This document shows, in pieces, positions 54,013 through 62,495 of a DNA stretch of 64,000 bases. Origin of the DNA: Pontibacter beigongshangensis (lineage in GTDB: Bacteria > Bacteroidota > Bacteroidia > Cytophagales > Hymenobacteraceae). How positions within the stretch are numbered: the stretch's first letter is position 1; each line of letters starts with the position of its first letter. The notes under the pieces were generated by a model. That model saw only the letters and a program-made list of their open reading frames with translations, had not been told where the DNA came from and searched no databases. The DNA is taken from assembly GCF_014332515.1 (NCBI RefSeq), contig NZ_VFSD01000003.1:124001-188000 (forward strand). Reading direction: 5' to 3'. The position numbers and the translations under genes were made by a program.

Positions 54013-54795
54013 TTATTTCGCCAGCGCTACGCTGTTCTTCTCTGCAATCTCGCGGGCCAGGTTCAGGTAGCTCAGGGCGCCTTTGCTCTCTGCATCGTGC
54101 AGAATAGCCGGAATGCCAAAGCTGGGCGACTCGCTCAACTTCACGTTTCTTGGAATAATGGTTTCGAACACCATCTGCTGGAAGTGCGTCTTCACCTCTT
54201 CCACCACCTGGTTACTCAGGCGCAGGCGCACGTCGTACATCGTGAGCAGAATACCTTCAATGGCCAGCTCCGTGTTCAGCCTCGACTGGATTATCTTGAT
54301 CGTATTCAGCAATTTGCCCAGTCCTTCCAGGGCGAAATACTCACACTGCACGGGTATGGCCACCGAATCGGCTGCCGTAAGGGAGTTTACCGTGATAAGG
54401 CCAAGCGAGGGCGAACAGTCAATAATGATAAAGTCGTAGGTATTGCGCAAGGGCGCTAAAACTTCGCGCATCTTCTCCTCGCGGTCCGGAAGGTTGATCA
54501 TTTCCACCTCAGCCCCCACCAGGTCGATGTGGGAGGGGATCAGGTGCAGAAACTCCAGGTTAGGCGACACCAGAATAATGTCTTCTACCTTGGCTTCTTC
54601 TACCATGCACTCATAAATGCTGGCCGTAATGCTGGCCGGGTCGAAGCCGAGGCCGGAGGTGGCGTTTGCCTGCGGATCTGCATCTACCAGTAGTGTCTTA
54701 TATTCTAAGGCTGCCAGGCTTGCTGCCAGGTTAATGGCAGTGGTGGTTTTGCCTACCCCACCTTTTTGGTTAGCAACCGCAATTATTTTTCCCAT
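54013..54795 (-). CDS. parA: Chromosome partitioning ATPase ParA (Soj)
   Basis: 260 residues. Deviant Walker [17 protein letters not shown] (about 9-24), [13 protein letters not shown], Walker [17 protein letters not shown] and the [14 protein letters not shown] and [10 protein letters not shown] segments. ATP-dependent DNA-binding partner of ParB that segregates origins. Second gene of the operon, 7 bp after the hydrolase gene. Confidence 0.97.
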   Translation of the reverse strand: MGKIIAVANQKGGVGKTTTAINLAASLAALEYKTLLVDADPQANATSGLGFDPASITASIYECMVEEAKVEDIILVSPNLEFLHLIPSHIDLVGAEVEMINLPDREEKMREVLAPLRNTYDFIIIDCSPSLGLITVNSLTAADSVAIPVQCEYFALEGLGKLLNTIKIIQSRLNTELAIEGILLTMYDVRLRLSNQVVEEVKTHFQQMVFETIIPRNVKLSESPSFGIPAILHDAESKGALSYLNLAREIAEKNSVALAK

Positions 54796-54802
54796 TCTAA
54801 AA

Positions 54803-55486
54803 TTATAGGTTTATCGTTTGGCCTATCTCCATCAAAATTACTTCCTTGCCCGCCATCTGCGCTACTTCTTTTACCTCTTCCTTATCTATTTTAATGTAAG
54901 GGAAGGTGTCGTAGTGCATGCCAATAAATTTATCTACCTGCACAAAATCGGCTGCTACCAGGGCATCGTGTATGTCCATGGTAAAGTTGTCGCCGATTGG
55001 GAGCAGGGCAAAATCCAGGTCGAACTGTTCCGGAATCAGCTTCATGTCGTAGGTCAAGGCTGTGTCACCGGCAAAATAAAATGCCTGGTTTTCGGTTTCC
55101 ACTACAAAGCCTGCTGCACTGCCGGCATAGGAGCCGTCGGGCAGGGAGCTGGAGTGAACGGCATTGACCATTTTAACCGTGCCGAAGGGCAATGTTACCT
55201 TGCCGCCGGTGTTCATGGGGTGCGTTTTTTCAACACCTTTGTTGCTGAACCAGTTCACAATTTCGAAGGTGGCGACGAGCGTGGCGTTATTATTTTTGGC
55301 GATCCGCTCTGCGTCGTGTACGTGGTCCTGGTGGCCGTGTGAGAGAAGAATATAATCAGCCTTAATACTGTCTACATCAATGCCTTTGGCTAATTCATTC
55401 GGGGAAATAAAGGGGTCGAACAAGACGTAGTGTTGCCCGATTTTAAATGAAAAGCAAGACTGGCCGTAATACGTGATCTCTATCAT
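54803..55486 (-). CDS. UlaG-like metal-dependent hydrolase (MBL fold)
   Basis: 227 residues from the ATG at 55486 (the open frame extends 17 codons further, but [14 protein letters not shown] is the conserved family start). Metallo-beta-lactamase ligands: [10 protein letters not shown] (about 67-76), [16 protein letters not shown] and MHYDTFPYI. This is the YtkL/UlaG-type group annotated as metal-dependent hydrolases, with unknown substrate. First gene of the par-dapB-lepB operon. Confidence 0.9.
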   Translation of the reverse strand: MIEITYYGQSCFSFKIGQHYVLFDPFISPNELAKGIDVDSIKADYILLSHGHQDHVHDAERIAKNNNATLVATFEIVNWFSNKGVEKTHPMNTGGKVTLPFGTVKMVNAVHSSSLPDGSYAGSAAGFVVETENQAFYFAGDTALTYDMKLIPEQFDLDFALLPIGDNFTMDIHDALVAADFVQVDKFIGMHYDTFPYIKIDKEEVKEVAQMAGKEVILMEIGQTINL

Positions 55487-55562
55487 AAGACTGAAAAATG
55501 CTTTAATATCTACACAGCATACCTTAAACTTCCACAAAGATACATTATTTTAGCCAACTAAG

Positions 55563-57221
55563 ATGTTCGCAATGCAAAGACCCTTTATATTTTTGAACCT
55601 GTTGTGGCTGGTACTTTTGTCGTGTAGCGAAGGCCCTAGTGACGGAACGGGCAAAAAAGTTTTTAAGTATAACCAACCCGGCGCGCTCTCTTCCCTGGAC
55701 CCTGCTTTTGCCCGGAACCAGGCCAACATCTGGGCGGCTACGCAGCTGTACAATGGCCTGGTGGAGCTGGATGGGGAGCTAAAGATTGGCCCGGCCATTG
55801 CTAGTGCTTGGGATGTGTCGGAAGACGGCCGCGCCTATACCTTTTACCTGCGCGACAGCGTGTTTTTTCACGACCACGAAGTGTTTCCGGGTGGTAGAGG
55901 ACGCAAAGTAACCGCCCAGGATTTTGAGTACAGCTTTAAACGTATTGTAGACCCCAAAACTGCCAGCACCGGCGCCTGGGTGTTTAACGACAAGGTGCTG
56001 ACAGATGCCACCGGGGCAATTTCGGACACGGCTTTCCTGGCAGTGAACGACACTATCTTCAAAGTTTACCTGAACGAGCCGTTTATCGCTTTTCTGGAGA
56101 TTCTGACCATGCCCTACGCCTATGTGGTGCCGCAGGAGGCGGTGGCGGAATATGGAAAGGATTTCCGGGCGAACCCGGTAGGCACAGGGCCTTTCGTTTT
56201 CAGGCTGTGGGACGAAGGCAACGCCATTGTGCTGCACAGGAACCCGAATTACTGGCGGCGCGACGAGCAGGGGCGGCAGCTGCCGTACCTCGATGCCGTG
56301 CAGATTTCGTTTATCACGGACCGCAAATCGGAGTTTCTGACTTTCGTGCAGGGCAAGCTCGATTTTCTGTCGAGCATAACCGAAGGCTCTCGCGACATGA
56401 TCCTGAACAACGACGGCACGGTGCAGGAAGATTTTGCCGGTAAGTTCAGGGTGCAGAAGGTGCCTTACCTGAACACTGAGTACATTGGCTTCCAGCTGGA
56501 CCCCACCAATCTGAAAGACCCGAACACGGCCATGCAGGACAAGCGCGTGCGGCAGGCGCTGAGCTATGCCATCAACAAAAGAGAAATGCTGGCCTACTTC
56601 CGGAACAATATCGGCATTCCGGGGCACTCAGGTATCGTGCCGCCTTCGCTGCCAAGTTACAACGACAGCCTGGTGCGGGGCTACAGCTATGAACCAAAGA
56701 AGGCGATGGAGCTGCTGCAGGCGGCAGGATATTCGGCCCGGAACCCCTTAAAGCTGCGGCTAAGCACCGTGTCGGAGCACAAGGAGCTGGCTGAGTACAT
56801 GCAGAAGAAGTGGGCCGAGGTGGGGGTGCAGGTGCAGATAGACATTAACCAGGCCCCTGCTCACCAGGAAACGGTAGACAACGGCCGCGCTCCTTTCTTC
56901 ATGAAGTCCTGGCTCGGCGATTACCCTGATGCCGAGAATTACCTGGCCCTGTTCTACAGCAAGAACTTCTCACCGGCCGGTCCGAACAAAACACACTTCA
57001 AAAATGCGGCGTTCGACCGCCTGTATGAGCAGGCCAAGCTGGAGCGTGATGCCCAAAAGCGTTGGGCGCTGTACCAGCAGATGGACCAGATAATTGTGGA
57101 GGAAGCGCCGGTGATCGTGCTTTACTACGACGAGGTGGTGCGACTGACGCAGAACAATGTGCAGGGGCTAATGCCAAACCCTATGAACACGCTGAACCTG
57201 GAGCGCGTGCGGAAGGAGTAG
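55563..57221 (+). CDS. ABC transporter substrate-binding lipoprotein, SBP family 5
   Basis: 552 residues. Lipoprotein signal (LLWLVLLSC, Cys near residue 20); an in-frame Met4 is an alternative start. SBP_bac_5 core: SSLDPAFARNQANIWAATQLYNGLVELD, VTAQDFEYSFKRIVDP, NPVGTGPFVFRLWDEGNAIVLHRNPNYWRRD, DKRVRQALSYAINKREML and AAGYSARNPLKLRLSTVSEHKELAEYMQKKWAEVGVQVQI. These bind oligopeptides, dipeptides or similar ligands. The permease and ATPase genes are not adjacent, which is common in Bacteroidota. Confidence 0.92.
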   Translation: MFAMQRPFIFLNLLWLVLLSCSEGPSDGTGKKVFKYNQPGALSSLDPAFARNQANIWAATQLYNGLVELDGELKIGPAIASAWDVSEDGRAYTFYLRDSVFFHDHEVFPGGRGRKVTAQDFEYSFKRIVDPKTASTGAWVFNDKVLTDATGAISDTAFLAVNDTIFKVYLNEPFIAFLEILTMPYAYVVPQEAVAEYGKDFRANPVGTGPFVFRLWDEGNAIVLHRNPNYWRRDEQGRQLPYLDAVQISFITDRKSEFLTFVQGKLDFLSSITEGSRDMILNNDGTVQEDFAGKFRVQKVPYLNTEYIGFQLDPTNLKDPNTAMQDKRVRQALSYAINKREMLAYFRNNIGIPGHSGIVPPSLPSYNDSLVRGYSYEPKKAMELLQAAGYSARNPLKLRLSTVSEHKELAEYMQKKWAEVGVQVQIDINQAPAHQETVDNGRAPFFMKSWLGDYPDAENYLALFYSKNFSPAGPNKTHFKNAAFDRLYEQAKLERDAQKRWALYQQMDQIIVEEAPVIVLYYDEVVRLTQNNVQGLMPNPMNTLNLERVRKE

Positions 57222-57299
57222 TGGCTGATTGTTAATGGCTGATTGTTGACAGGAAGTAAAGAATTCTGATTCATACAACAGGAAGTTCTGATTCAGATA

Positions 57300-57325
57300 A
57301 AAAGGCCATTTTCACTCAAATAATT
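57300..57325 (+). repeat. 31-bp dispersed intergenic element, copy 17 (decayed head)
   Basis: Only the right part is kept: AAAAAGGCCATTTTC then ACTCAAATAATT. Downstream of the substrate-binding protein gene. Confidence 0.65.
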
Positions 57326-57354
57326 TATTCTCCTGAACCCCCTGGCGCTCGAAC

Positions 57355-58191
57355 CTACTCAAAAATGATGGTCTTGTTGCGGTATACAAACACCTGCTCG
57401 TTAAACACCAGCCGCAGCGATTTTGCCAGTACGATTTTCTCCACGTCGCGACCGGCCTGGGCCATCTCTTTGGCACTTTGCGTGTGGTCTACCGGTATTA
57501 CGCTTTGGGCAATAATGGGGCCCTCGTCTAGTTGGTCGTTCACAAAGTGGGCCGTGGCACCTATAATTTTTACGCCGCGCTCGTAGGCCTGCGTATAGGG
57601 GCTGGCCCCCACAAAGGCAGGCAAAAAGGAATGGTGAATGTTGATGATCTTGTTGGAGTACTGCGAGACGAAACCAGGCGAAAGAATACGCATGTACTTG
57701 GCCAGCACCACAAACTCGGGCTCGTACTGCTGCACAGCCTCCAGGATTTCCTGCTCATGCGCCTCGCGGCTCTTGTCTTCATGGCTGATAAAATGAAACG
57801 GGATGTCGAATTTGCGGGTCAGGTCCTCGAGCACGTCGTAGTTGCTGATCACAGCCAGGATGTGGGCATTCAGCTCATTGAAAGCATGGCGAATCAGCAG
57901 GTCGCTCAGGCAATGGTGCTCCTTGGTGGCCAGCAGCACGATGTTCTTCTTCCGCTTGTCTGTCAGCTTAATCTCCACGCCTTCGGGCAGCAAATCCGTG
58001 AGGTCCTTGAGCAGCGCTTCCCGGTCAAAATTCCCGGAGAACTCGGTGCGCATGAAAAAGTAATTAAAGCTTCTCTCTACAAATTCACCGTTGCTGATAA
58101 TATTCAGGTTGTAGTGATACAGAACACCGGTAATTTTAAAAACCAGACCAGGCTGGTCGGGGCAGTTGATCAAAAGTACGTGCGAAACCAT
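57355..58191 (-). CDS. purU: Formyltetrahydrofolate deformylase
   Basis: 278 residues. N-terminal ACT domain (LLINCPDQPGLVFKITGVLYHYNLNIISNGEFVE), then the formyltransferase fold: KEHHCLSDLLIRHAFNEL, VVLAKYMRILSP, INIHHSFLPAFVGASPYTQAYERGVKIIGATAHFVNDQLDEGPIIAQ, with the HxSxLP and D of the deformylase. It hydrolyses 10-formyl-THF to formate and THF, balancing one-carbon pools. Confidence 0.96.
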   Translation of the reverse strand: MVSHVLLINCPDQPGLVFKITGVLYHYNLNIISNGEFVERSFNYFFMRTEFSGNFDREALLKDLTDLLPEGVEIKLTDKRKKNIVLLATKEHHCLSDLLIRHAFNELNAHILAVISNYDVLEDLTRKFDIPFHFISHEDKSREAHEQEILEAVQQYEPEFVVLAKYMRILSPGFVSQYSNKIINIHHSFLPAFVGASPYTQAYERGVKIIGATAHFVNDQLDEGPIIAQSVIPVDHTQSAKEMAQAGRDVEKIVLAKSLRLVFNEQVFVYRNKTIIFE

Positions 58192-58317
58192 CAGGCGCTA
58201 TTCAATTTGTTGGATAAGGGCGTTAAATTAAGCATAACTGCCGAATATCTGCTGCTTTTGCTAGCCGAAATCTGCTGGACTGCCTGGTAGGCAGGCACAG
58301 GAGGGCAGCGGAAACAC

Positions 58318-58348
58318 CCTCCGGAGGGCCGTTTTTATTAGAATAATT
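58318..58348 (+). repeat. 31-bp dispersed intergenic element, copy 18
   Basis: Head CCTCCGGAGGGCC, GTTTTT, tail ATTAGAATAATT; closest copy to the consensus. Confidence 0.92.
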
Positions 58349-58517
58349 TGGTTGCCGGTTGTTAGTTGTTGATTGTTTAATAGCTACATTGTTAAAGGGT
58401 TGACGAGGGAATTAATTTGAGGAGGAACCACAAAACAAAATGCAACTTTTAACTCATAACTCATAACTCTTAACTTTGGAAAAGTCTTACGTCTTGCCTC
58501 CTGTGTCTTTTAAATAG

Positions 58518-58548
58518 CCTTGGGAAGGCCTTTTTCATTCGAATAATT
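58518..58548 (+). repeat. 31-bp dispersed intergenic element, copy 19
   Basis: Head CCTTGGGAAGGCC, TTTTTC, tail ATTCGAATAATT. Spaced 200 bp from copy 18. Confidence 0.85.
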
Positions 58549-58700
58549 CCGTGGCGGCTGAAGCGGGGGCAGCAGCCTGCCATTACAGCACCGATCATTC
58601 GCATTTCATGCCGATTTTCTAAGATTAGCCACAATATTTTAAAAAAAGCGCTGATTTTTGTTAGAATTAAAAATTTAATATATAACTTCGTCGGCAATAT

Positions 58701-58787
58701 ATGAAAGCAACAGGAACAACCATTATCATCTCTATAATCAACACCATCATTGGTACAATGCATGGGGAAGGAGATTATTTGGTTTAG
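58701..58787 (+). CDS. thrL: thr operon leader peptide
   Basis: 28-codon frame: M-K-A-T-G-T-T-I-I-I-S-I-I-N-T-I-I-G-T-M followed by H-G-E-G-D-Y-L-V. 12 of 28 residues are Thr (5) or Ile (7), all within residues 4-19. It is followed 22 bp after its stop by an intrinsic terminator and then by thrA. This is the arrangement of the enterobacterial thrL attenuator, in which ribosome stalling at Thr and Ile codons prevents termination. The peptide itself has no other expected function. Confidence 0.88.
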   Translation: MKATGTTIIISIINTIIGTMHGEGDYLV

Positions 58788-58840
58788 AGTTAGAACAATA
58801 ACCAGTAAGCGCCTTCCCTGAACAGGAAGGCGTTTTTTTT
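58765..58840 (+). promoter_or_regulatory. thr attenuator: terminator and competing antiterminator
   Basis: Terminator: CGCCTTCC (58810-58817), loop of 7 nt, GGAAGGCG (58825-58832), T8 (58833-58840). Antiterminator: GGGAAGG (58765-58771), inside the end of the leader frame, is perfectly complementary to CCTTCCC (58812-58818), which overlaps the terminator's left arm. A ribosome that finishes the leader covers 58765-58771 and lets the terminator form; a ribosome stalled upstream leaves it free. This mechanism is inferred from the layout. Confidence 0.8.
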
Positions 58841-58852
58841 ATCATAAACTAT

Positions 58853-61303
58853 ATGAAGGTATTAAAATTCGGAGGCACTTCAGTAGGATCATCTGAAGGT
58901 ATCTTAAACTTACTCAGCATCATCAGACAAGAAGCCCAGTCAGGAACGAAGCCTGTGGTGGTGCTCTCGGCTATGAGCGGGATCACGAATTTATTGCTGA
59001 AAATGACCCAGGATGCCGCCGCAGGAGAGGACTTCGAAGCGTCTATGGAGAAACTGGAGGCAAAGCACACCGCTATTGTGGAGCAGATGCTGCCCAGCCA
59101 GCTGCAGGAGCCTGTACAGGCGCAGCTGCAGTCGTATTTCAGCGAGATACAGCAACTGCTCAACGCTATCCGCAGCCTGAAGGAGTGCACCCCCAAAACA
59201 CATGACCTGGTGATCAGCTACGGCGAGAAATGCTCCACCCTGCTTATCAGCAAAATCGCCTCGCAGTTTTTTCCGGAGGCCCTGTTTGTGGAATCGTCGG
59301 AGCTTATCAAGACCGACAGCAATTTCGGCAACGCCCGGGTAGATACGGAAATGACAGACCAGTTGGTAAACGCCTTTTACAACAGCCATAAAGACAAACT
59401 GCTGTTTATAACCGGCTTTGTGGCCAGCGACATGCAGCGGCAAATCACTACCCTCGGCCGGGGAGGCAGCGATTATACGGCCGCCATTATCGGAGCCGCC
59501 CTGAACGCCGCCGAAATCCAGATCTGGACAGGCGTGAACGGCATGATGACCGCCGACCCCAAATGGGTGAAAAAGGCCTTTACCCTGACCGACCTCTCGT
59601 ATAACGAGGCCATGGAAATGTCGTTTTTCGGGGCGAAGGTGATTTACCCGCCCACCATGATTCCGGCTTTCCTCAAGAAAATTCCGATCATCATTAAAAA
59701 TACGCTGAAGCCCGACATTGCGGGCACCGTAATCAGCCATTCGGGTGGAGAGTCCGACCTGCCGATCAAAGGTATTTCGTCTATCAACAAGATCAGCGTT
59801 ATTAACCTGCAGGGCAGCGGCATGGTAGGCCGGGCCGGTTTCAGCGGAAAGTTGTTTTCGCTGCTGGCGCACGAGCAGATCAGCGTCATCATGATCACGC
59901 AAAGTTCCTCGGAGCACAGCATTACTTTTGCCATTAAACCCGAAGACGCCGAACGAGCCAAAAAACTGATAGAACGTGAGTTTGAATTGGAACTGAAGGC
60001 CGAGAAACTGGAAAAACCGGAGATCGAAGAAGGCCTGTCGGTGCTGGCGATAGTGGGGGAGAACATGAAGCAGACGCCTGGCATTTCGGGCAAGCTGTTC
60101 TCTGCCCTCGGCCGAAACGGGGTGAACGTGCGGGCCATTGCACAGGGTTCTTCGGAACATAATATTTCGGTGATCATATCGCAGCAGGACCTGGCAAAGG
60201 CGCTGAATGCTGTGCACGATGCCTTCTTTACTGACCTCAAGAAAACACTGAATGTATTCTGCCTCGGTACCGGCAACATCGGTAAAACACTGTTCCGCCA
60301 GCTGCTCGACCACAGCGAATTTTTGCAGAAGCACAATGGCATACAGGTAAAAGTGATCGGCGTGTCGAACAGTCGCAAAATGCTGTTCGATCTGGACGGT
60401 ATTCCGCTGGATAGCTGGCAGCAGCAGCTGGATGAGCAGGGGAAACCGGCTGACCTGGGCTTGTTTATCTCTGAGATGAAATCGCTGAACCTGCCAAACT
60501 GTGTGTTCGTGGATAATACCGCCAGCCCGAAACCGATCACGTATTACGAAGAGATTTTCAGCTCCAATGTATCAATTGTAACCTCGAATAAGATCGGTAA
60601 TTCATCGTCTTACAGCCAGTACCGCTTGTTCAAAGACACGGCACACACGCATGGCGTCGACTTTTTCTACGAAACAAACGTGGGCGCCGGGTTGCCGATT
60701 GTGCGCACGCTCCAGGACCTGATGATGAGTGGCGACCGCGTGCTGAAGATAGAGGCGGTACTGTCGGGCACGATCTCCTTCATCTTTAACCATTTTAAGG
60801 GCGATGTTACGTTCCACGATGTGGTGAAGATGGCGCAGGAGAAAGGCTACACCGAACCAGATCCGCGCGATGACCTGAACGGAACCGACTTTATGCGCAA
60901 AATGCTGATTCTGGCCCGTGATGCAGGCTACCCGTTGGAAGCTGGCGATGTGCAGATCGAGAACATTTTGCCGGAGTCGTGCATGCACGCGCAGTCGGTG
61001 CCGGAGTTTTATGAGGAGCTGCAGAAAGCCGACGATTATTTCAACAGGCTGAAGGAGCAGGCCGAGGAGAGTGGCCGCGCGCTGCGCTTTATCGGTAAGT
61101 TAGAAGACGGAAAAGTAGAGATCACCCTGCAGATGGTAGACGAAAGCCACCCGTTCTTTGTACTCTCCGGCAGCGACAACATCATCTCCTTCACCACCGA
61201 GCGTTACAAAGACCGACCACTGGTTGTGAAAGGCCCCGGCGCAGGTGCCGAGGTAACAGCTGCCGGTGTATTCGCTGATATCGTGAATGTGGGAACGCAC
61301 TAA
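58853..61303 (+). CDS. thrA: Bifunctional aspartokinase / homoserine dehydrogenase I
   Basis: 816 residues, like E. coli ThrA. Aspartokinase domain about 1-300 (KFGGTSVGSSEGI at 4-16, GFVASDMQRQITTLGRGGSDYTAAIIGAALNA). Two ACT regions follow at about 320-465 (GSGMVGRAGFSGKLFSLLA, GENMKQTPGISGKLFSALGRNGVNVRAIAQGSSE). Homoserine dehydrogenase is at about 467-816 (VFCLGTGNIGKTLF, TNVGAGLPIVRTLQDLMMSGDRVLKIEAVLSGTISFIFNHF, KGYTEPDPRDDLNGTDFMRKMLILARDAGY). It catalyses the first and third steps from aspartate to threonine. It is preceded by a leader-peptide attenuator; thrB and thrC are not downstream. Confidence 0.97.
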   Translation: MKVLKFGGTSVGSSEGILNLLSIIRQEAQSGTKPVVVLSAMSGITNLLLKMTQDAAAGEDFEASMEKLEAKHTAIVEQMLPSQLQEPVQAQLQSYFSEIQQLLNAIRSLKECTPKTHDLVISYGEKCSTLLISKIASQFFPEALFVESSELIKTDSNFGNARVDTEMTDQLVNAFYNSHKDKLLFITGFVASDMQRQITTLGRGGSDYTAAIIGAALNAAEIQIWTGVNGMMTADPKWVKKAFTLTDLSYNEAMEMSFFGAKVIYPPTMIPAFLKKIPIIIKNTLKPDIAGTVISHSGGESDLPIKGISSINKISVINLQGSGMVGRAGFSGKLFSLLAHEQISVIMITQSSSEHSITFAIKPEDAERAKKLIEREFELELKAEKLEKPEIEEGLSVLAIVGENMKQTPGISGKLFSALGRNGVNVRAIAQGSSEHNISVIISQQDLAKALNAVHDAFFTDLKKTLNVFCLGTGNIGKTLFRQLLDHSEFLQKHNGIQVKVIGVSNSRKMLFDLDGIPLDSWQQQLDEQGKPADLGLFISEMKSLNLPNCVFVDNTASPKPITYYEEIFSSNVSIVTSNKIGNSSSYSQYRLFKDTAHTHGVDFFYETNVGAGLPIVRTLQDLMMSGDRVLKIEAVLSGTISFIFNHFKGDVTFHDVVKMAQEKGYTEPDPRDDLNGTDFMRKMLILARDAGYPLEAGDVQIENILPESCMHAQSVPEFYEELQKADDYFNRLKEQAEESGRALRFIGKLEDGKVEITLQMVDESHPFFVLSGSDNIISFTTERYKDRPLVVKGPGAGAEVTAAGVFADIVNVGTH

Positions 61304-61351
61304 ACTGCTGAACGGTTTAAGCTCTTAATGGCTTCTGCCGTAAGTATAAGA

Positions 61352-61396
61352 AAGCAGCCCCGGCATCTACTTCAGATGGCGGGGCTGCTTGTTTTT
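61352..61396 (+). terminator. Terminator of thrA
   Basis: AAGCAGCCCC (61352-61361) with GGGGCTGCTT (61381-61390) and an inner CATCT/AGATG stem, followed by GTTTTT. Confidence 0.8.
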
Positions 61397-61456
61397 GAAG
61401 AGGTAAGCTGTAATAGGTAAAGCAAAGTCTGATAAGCGAAATTATGTTTAATAGAG

Positions 61457-61522
61457 AGGCAACGGTTGGCACATAAAGCAAGCGAGGCGTAGCCGAAGCT
61501 TGCTTTATGTGGCGTGTTAGAC
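61457..61522. repeat. attC-like hairpin at the 3' end of the gene 61531-62133
   Basis: Perfect 14-bp inverted repeat CACATAAAGCAAGC (61470-61483) and its complement (61498-61511), flanked by CAAC (61460-61463) and GTTAGAC (61516-61522). GTTAGAC fits the integron R' core GTTRRRY (RYYYAAC on the other strand). It starts 8 bp from the gene's stop codon, as attC sites do. The opposite core matches only AAC. Confidence 0.5.
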
Positions 61523-61530
61523 ATTGGTGT

Positions 61531-62133
61531 TTATGTCTTTATGAATTTATACACCTTCTGGCTCTCCCCATAAGTAGCAGACACTACATATATTCCTCTT
61601 GGATATTCAGCAAGGGCATACTCTATCATAAAAGAATCGGCGTTTTTCAGATGGCTGCGGTGTAGCAGCCTTTGTCCAGTAACATTATATATTTCAATCT
61701 CCACCATTCCTCTGGATTTGTCATTCATGCTAATGGTAAGATTCGATTCGGAAACTGGGCTGCTAATATCTACTTTGTCTAAGAACTTTTCCGAATGCGG
61801 CTGTAAAATGACCGTTTTTAGTTCTGAGTTGTCGTAGCCTCCCTTAGTAAGGTAGAATTGAAAAACAGTGTCCTGCTTCTGGAGAATTATAGGCTCGCTT
61901 GTTCCCAACTTAGCTGCTAAGTTATTTACTGAGTAGTAAATATTAGGGTTTGAAACTCCCGAGATAACAGTAACTACATTAGGAAGGGTATCGGCTGTGA
62001 TAAAGTAGATGGAATCCGAAAGGGCAATTTCACTTGTATCATTAATTGCTACTTTGATGTCAGGAAGCCTCGGTTTTGCCTCATCTTGGCAGCTAAAGCA
62101 AAAAGCAAGTAAAATCAGCAATACAGCTCTCAT
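61531..62133 (-). CDS. Lipoprotein with type IX secretion C-terminal sorting domain
   Basis: 200 residues from the ATG at 62133, chosen because it begins a lipoprotein signal (MRAVLLILLAFCFSC, Cys15); the open frame runs 37 codons further upstream. Residues about 30-115 are beta-rich and unrecognised. The last about 75 residues (SSPVSESNLTISMNDKSRGMVEIEIYNVTGQRLLHRSHL ... EYPRGIYVVSATYGESQKVYKFIKT) match the T9SS type A sorting domain. Both a lipobox and a T9SS domain in one small protein are unusual. It has an attC-like hairpin at its 3' end. Function unknown. Confidence 0.75.
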   Translation of the reverse strand: MRAVLLILLAFCFSCQDEAKPRLPDIKVAINDTSEIALSDSIYFITADTLPNVVTVISGVSNPNIYYSVNNLAAKLGTSEPIILQKQDTVFQFYLTKGGYDNSELKTVILQPHSEKFLDKVDISSPVSESNLTISMNDKSRGMVEIEIYNVTGQRLLHRSHLKNADSFMIEYALAEYPRGIYVVSATYGESQKVYKFIKT

Positions 62134-62495
62134 TATTTCCCTGTTTCCTTTAAATTCACTTTTGCCCAAAGGTATTATTACAGCCGAAGCATAGCAAGGG
62201 TTTTGGCTGTGCTGGGTTAGGGTAATTCCAACGAATTCTTTCATTCCTGCACGTGCTTCGGAAAAATTCTTTTTTCTTCCTCCTGCACTGTCTGCGCGTC
62301 TATTTCTTTTGCAGGGACTGCGTGGAAATTGCTTTTAGTTCAGGAATGACCACACGACAACTTTTTCTGCTGTTTCGACACCAACGCTGCAGTGATAGCA
62401 CTATGGCGGCTGTAGGGTTGTGTCAACCCGGCTAAATTTTTGCAGATAATTGCGGCTTCTGATAAACAGGATTAAGCTACTGTCTATTACAGTTG
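62134..62495. other. Intergenic region between the two T9SS genes
   Basis: Contains a weak attC-like remnant (ACAGCC 62180-62185, GGCTGT 62205-62210, GTTAG 62216-62220) and a small inverted repeat GGGTTG-TGT-CAACCC at about 62415. No gene beyond N-terminal extension frames. Confidence 0.5.

Larger units (their letters stand above)
58192..58700. other. Intergenic region upstream of the thr leader
   Basis: Contains element copies 18 and 19, TTGTTAGTTGTTGATTG-type microsatellite (58357-58380), a CATAACTCATAACTCTTAAC repeat (58455-58474) and a possible promoter, TTTG (58657-58660), 22 bp, TAACTTCG (58683-58690), with one mismatch in the -7 box. Confidence 0.55.

Noticed and set aside
50596..55486. 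parS site near parAB
   Set aside because: I looked for a TGTTTCACGTGAAACA-like 16-mer and found none; CACGTG occurs only inside a phage gene near 7276.
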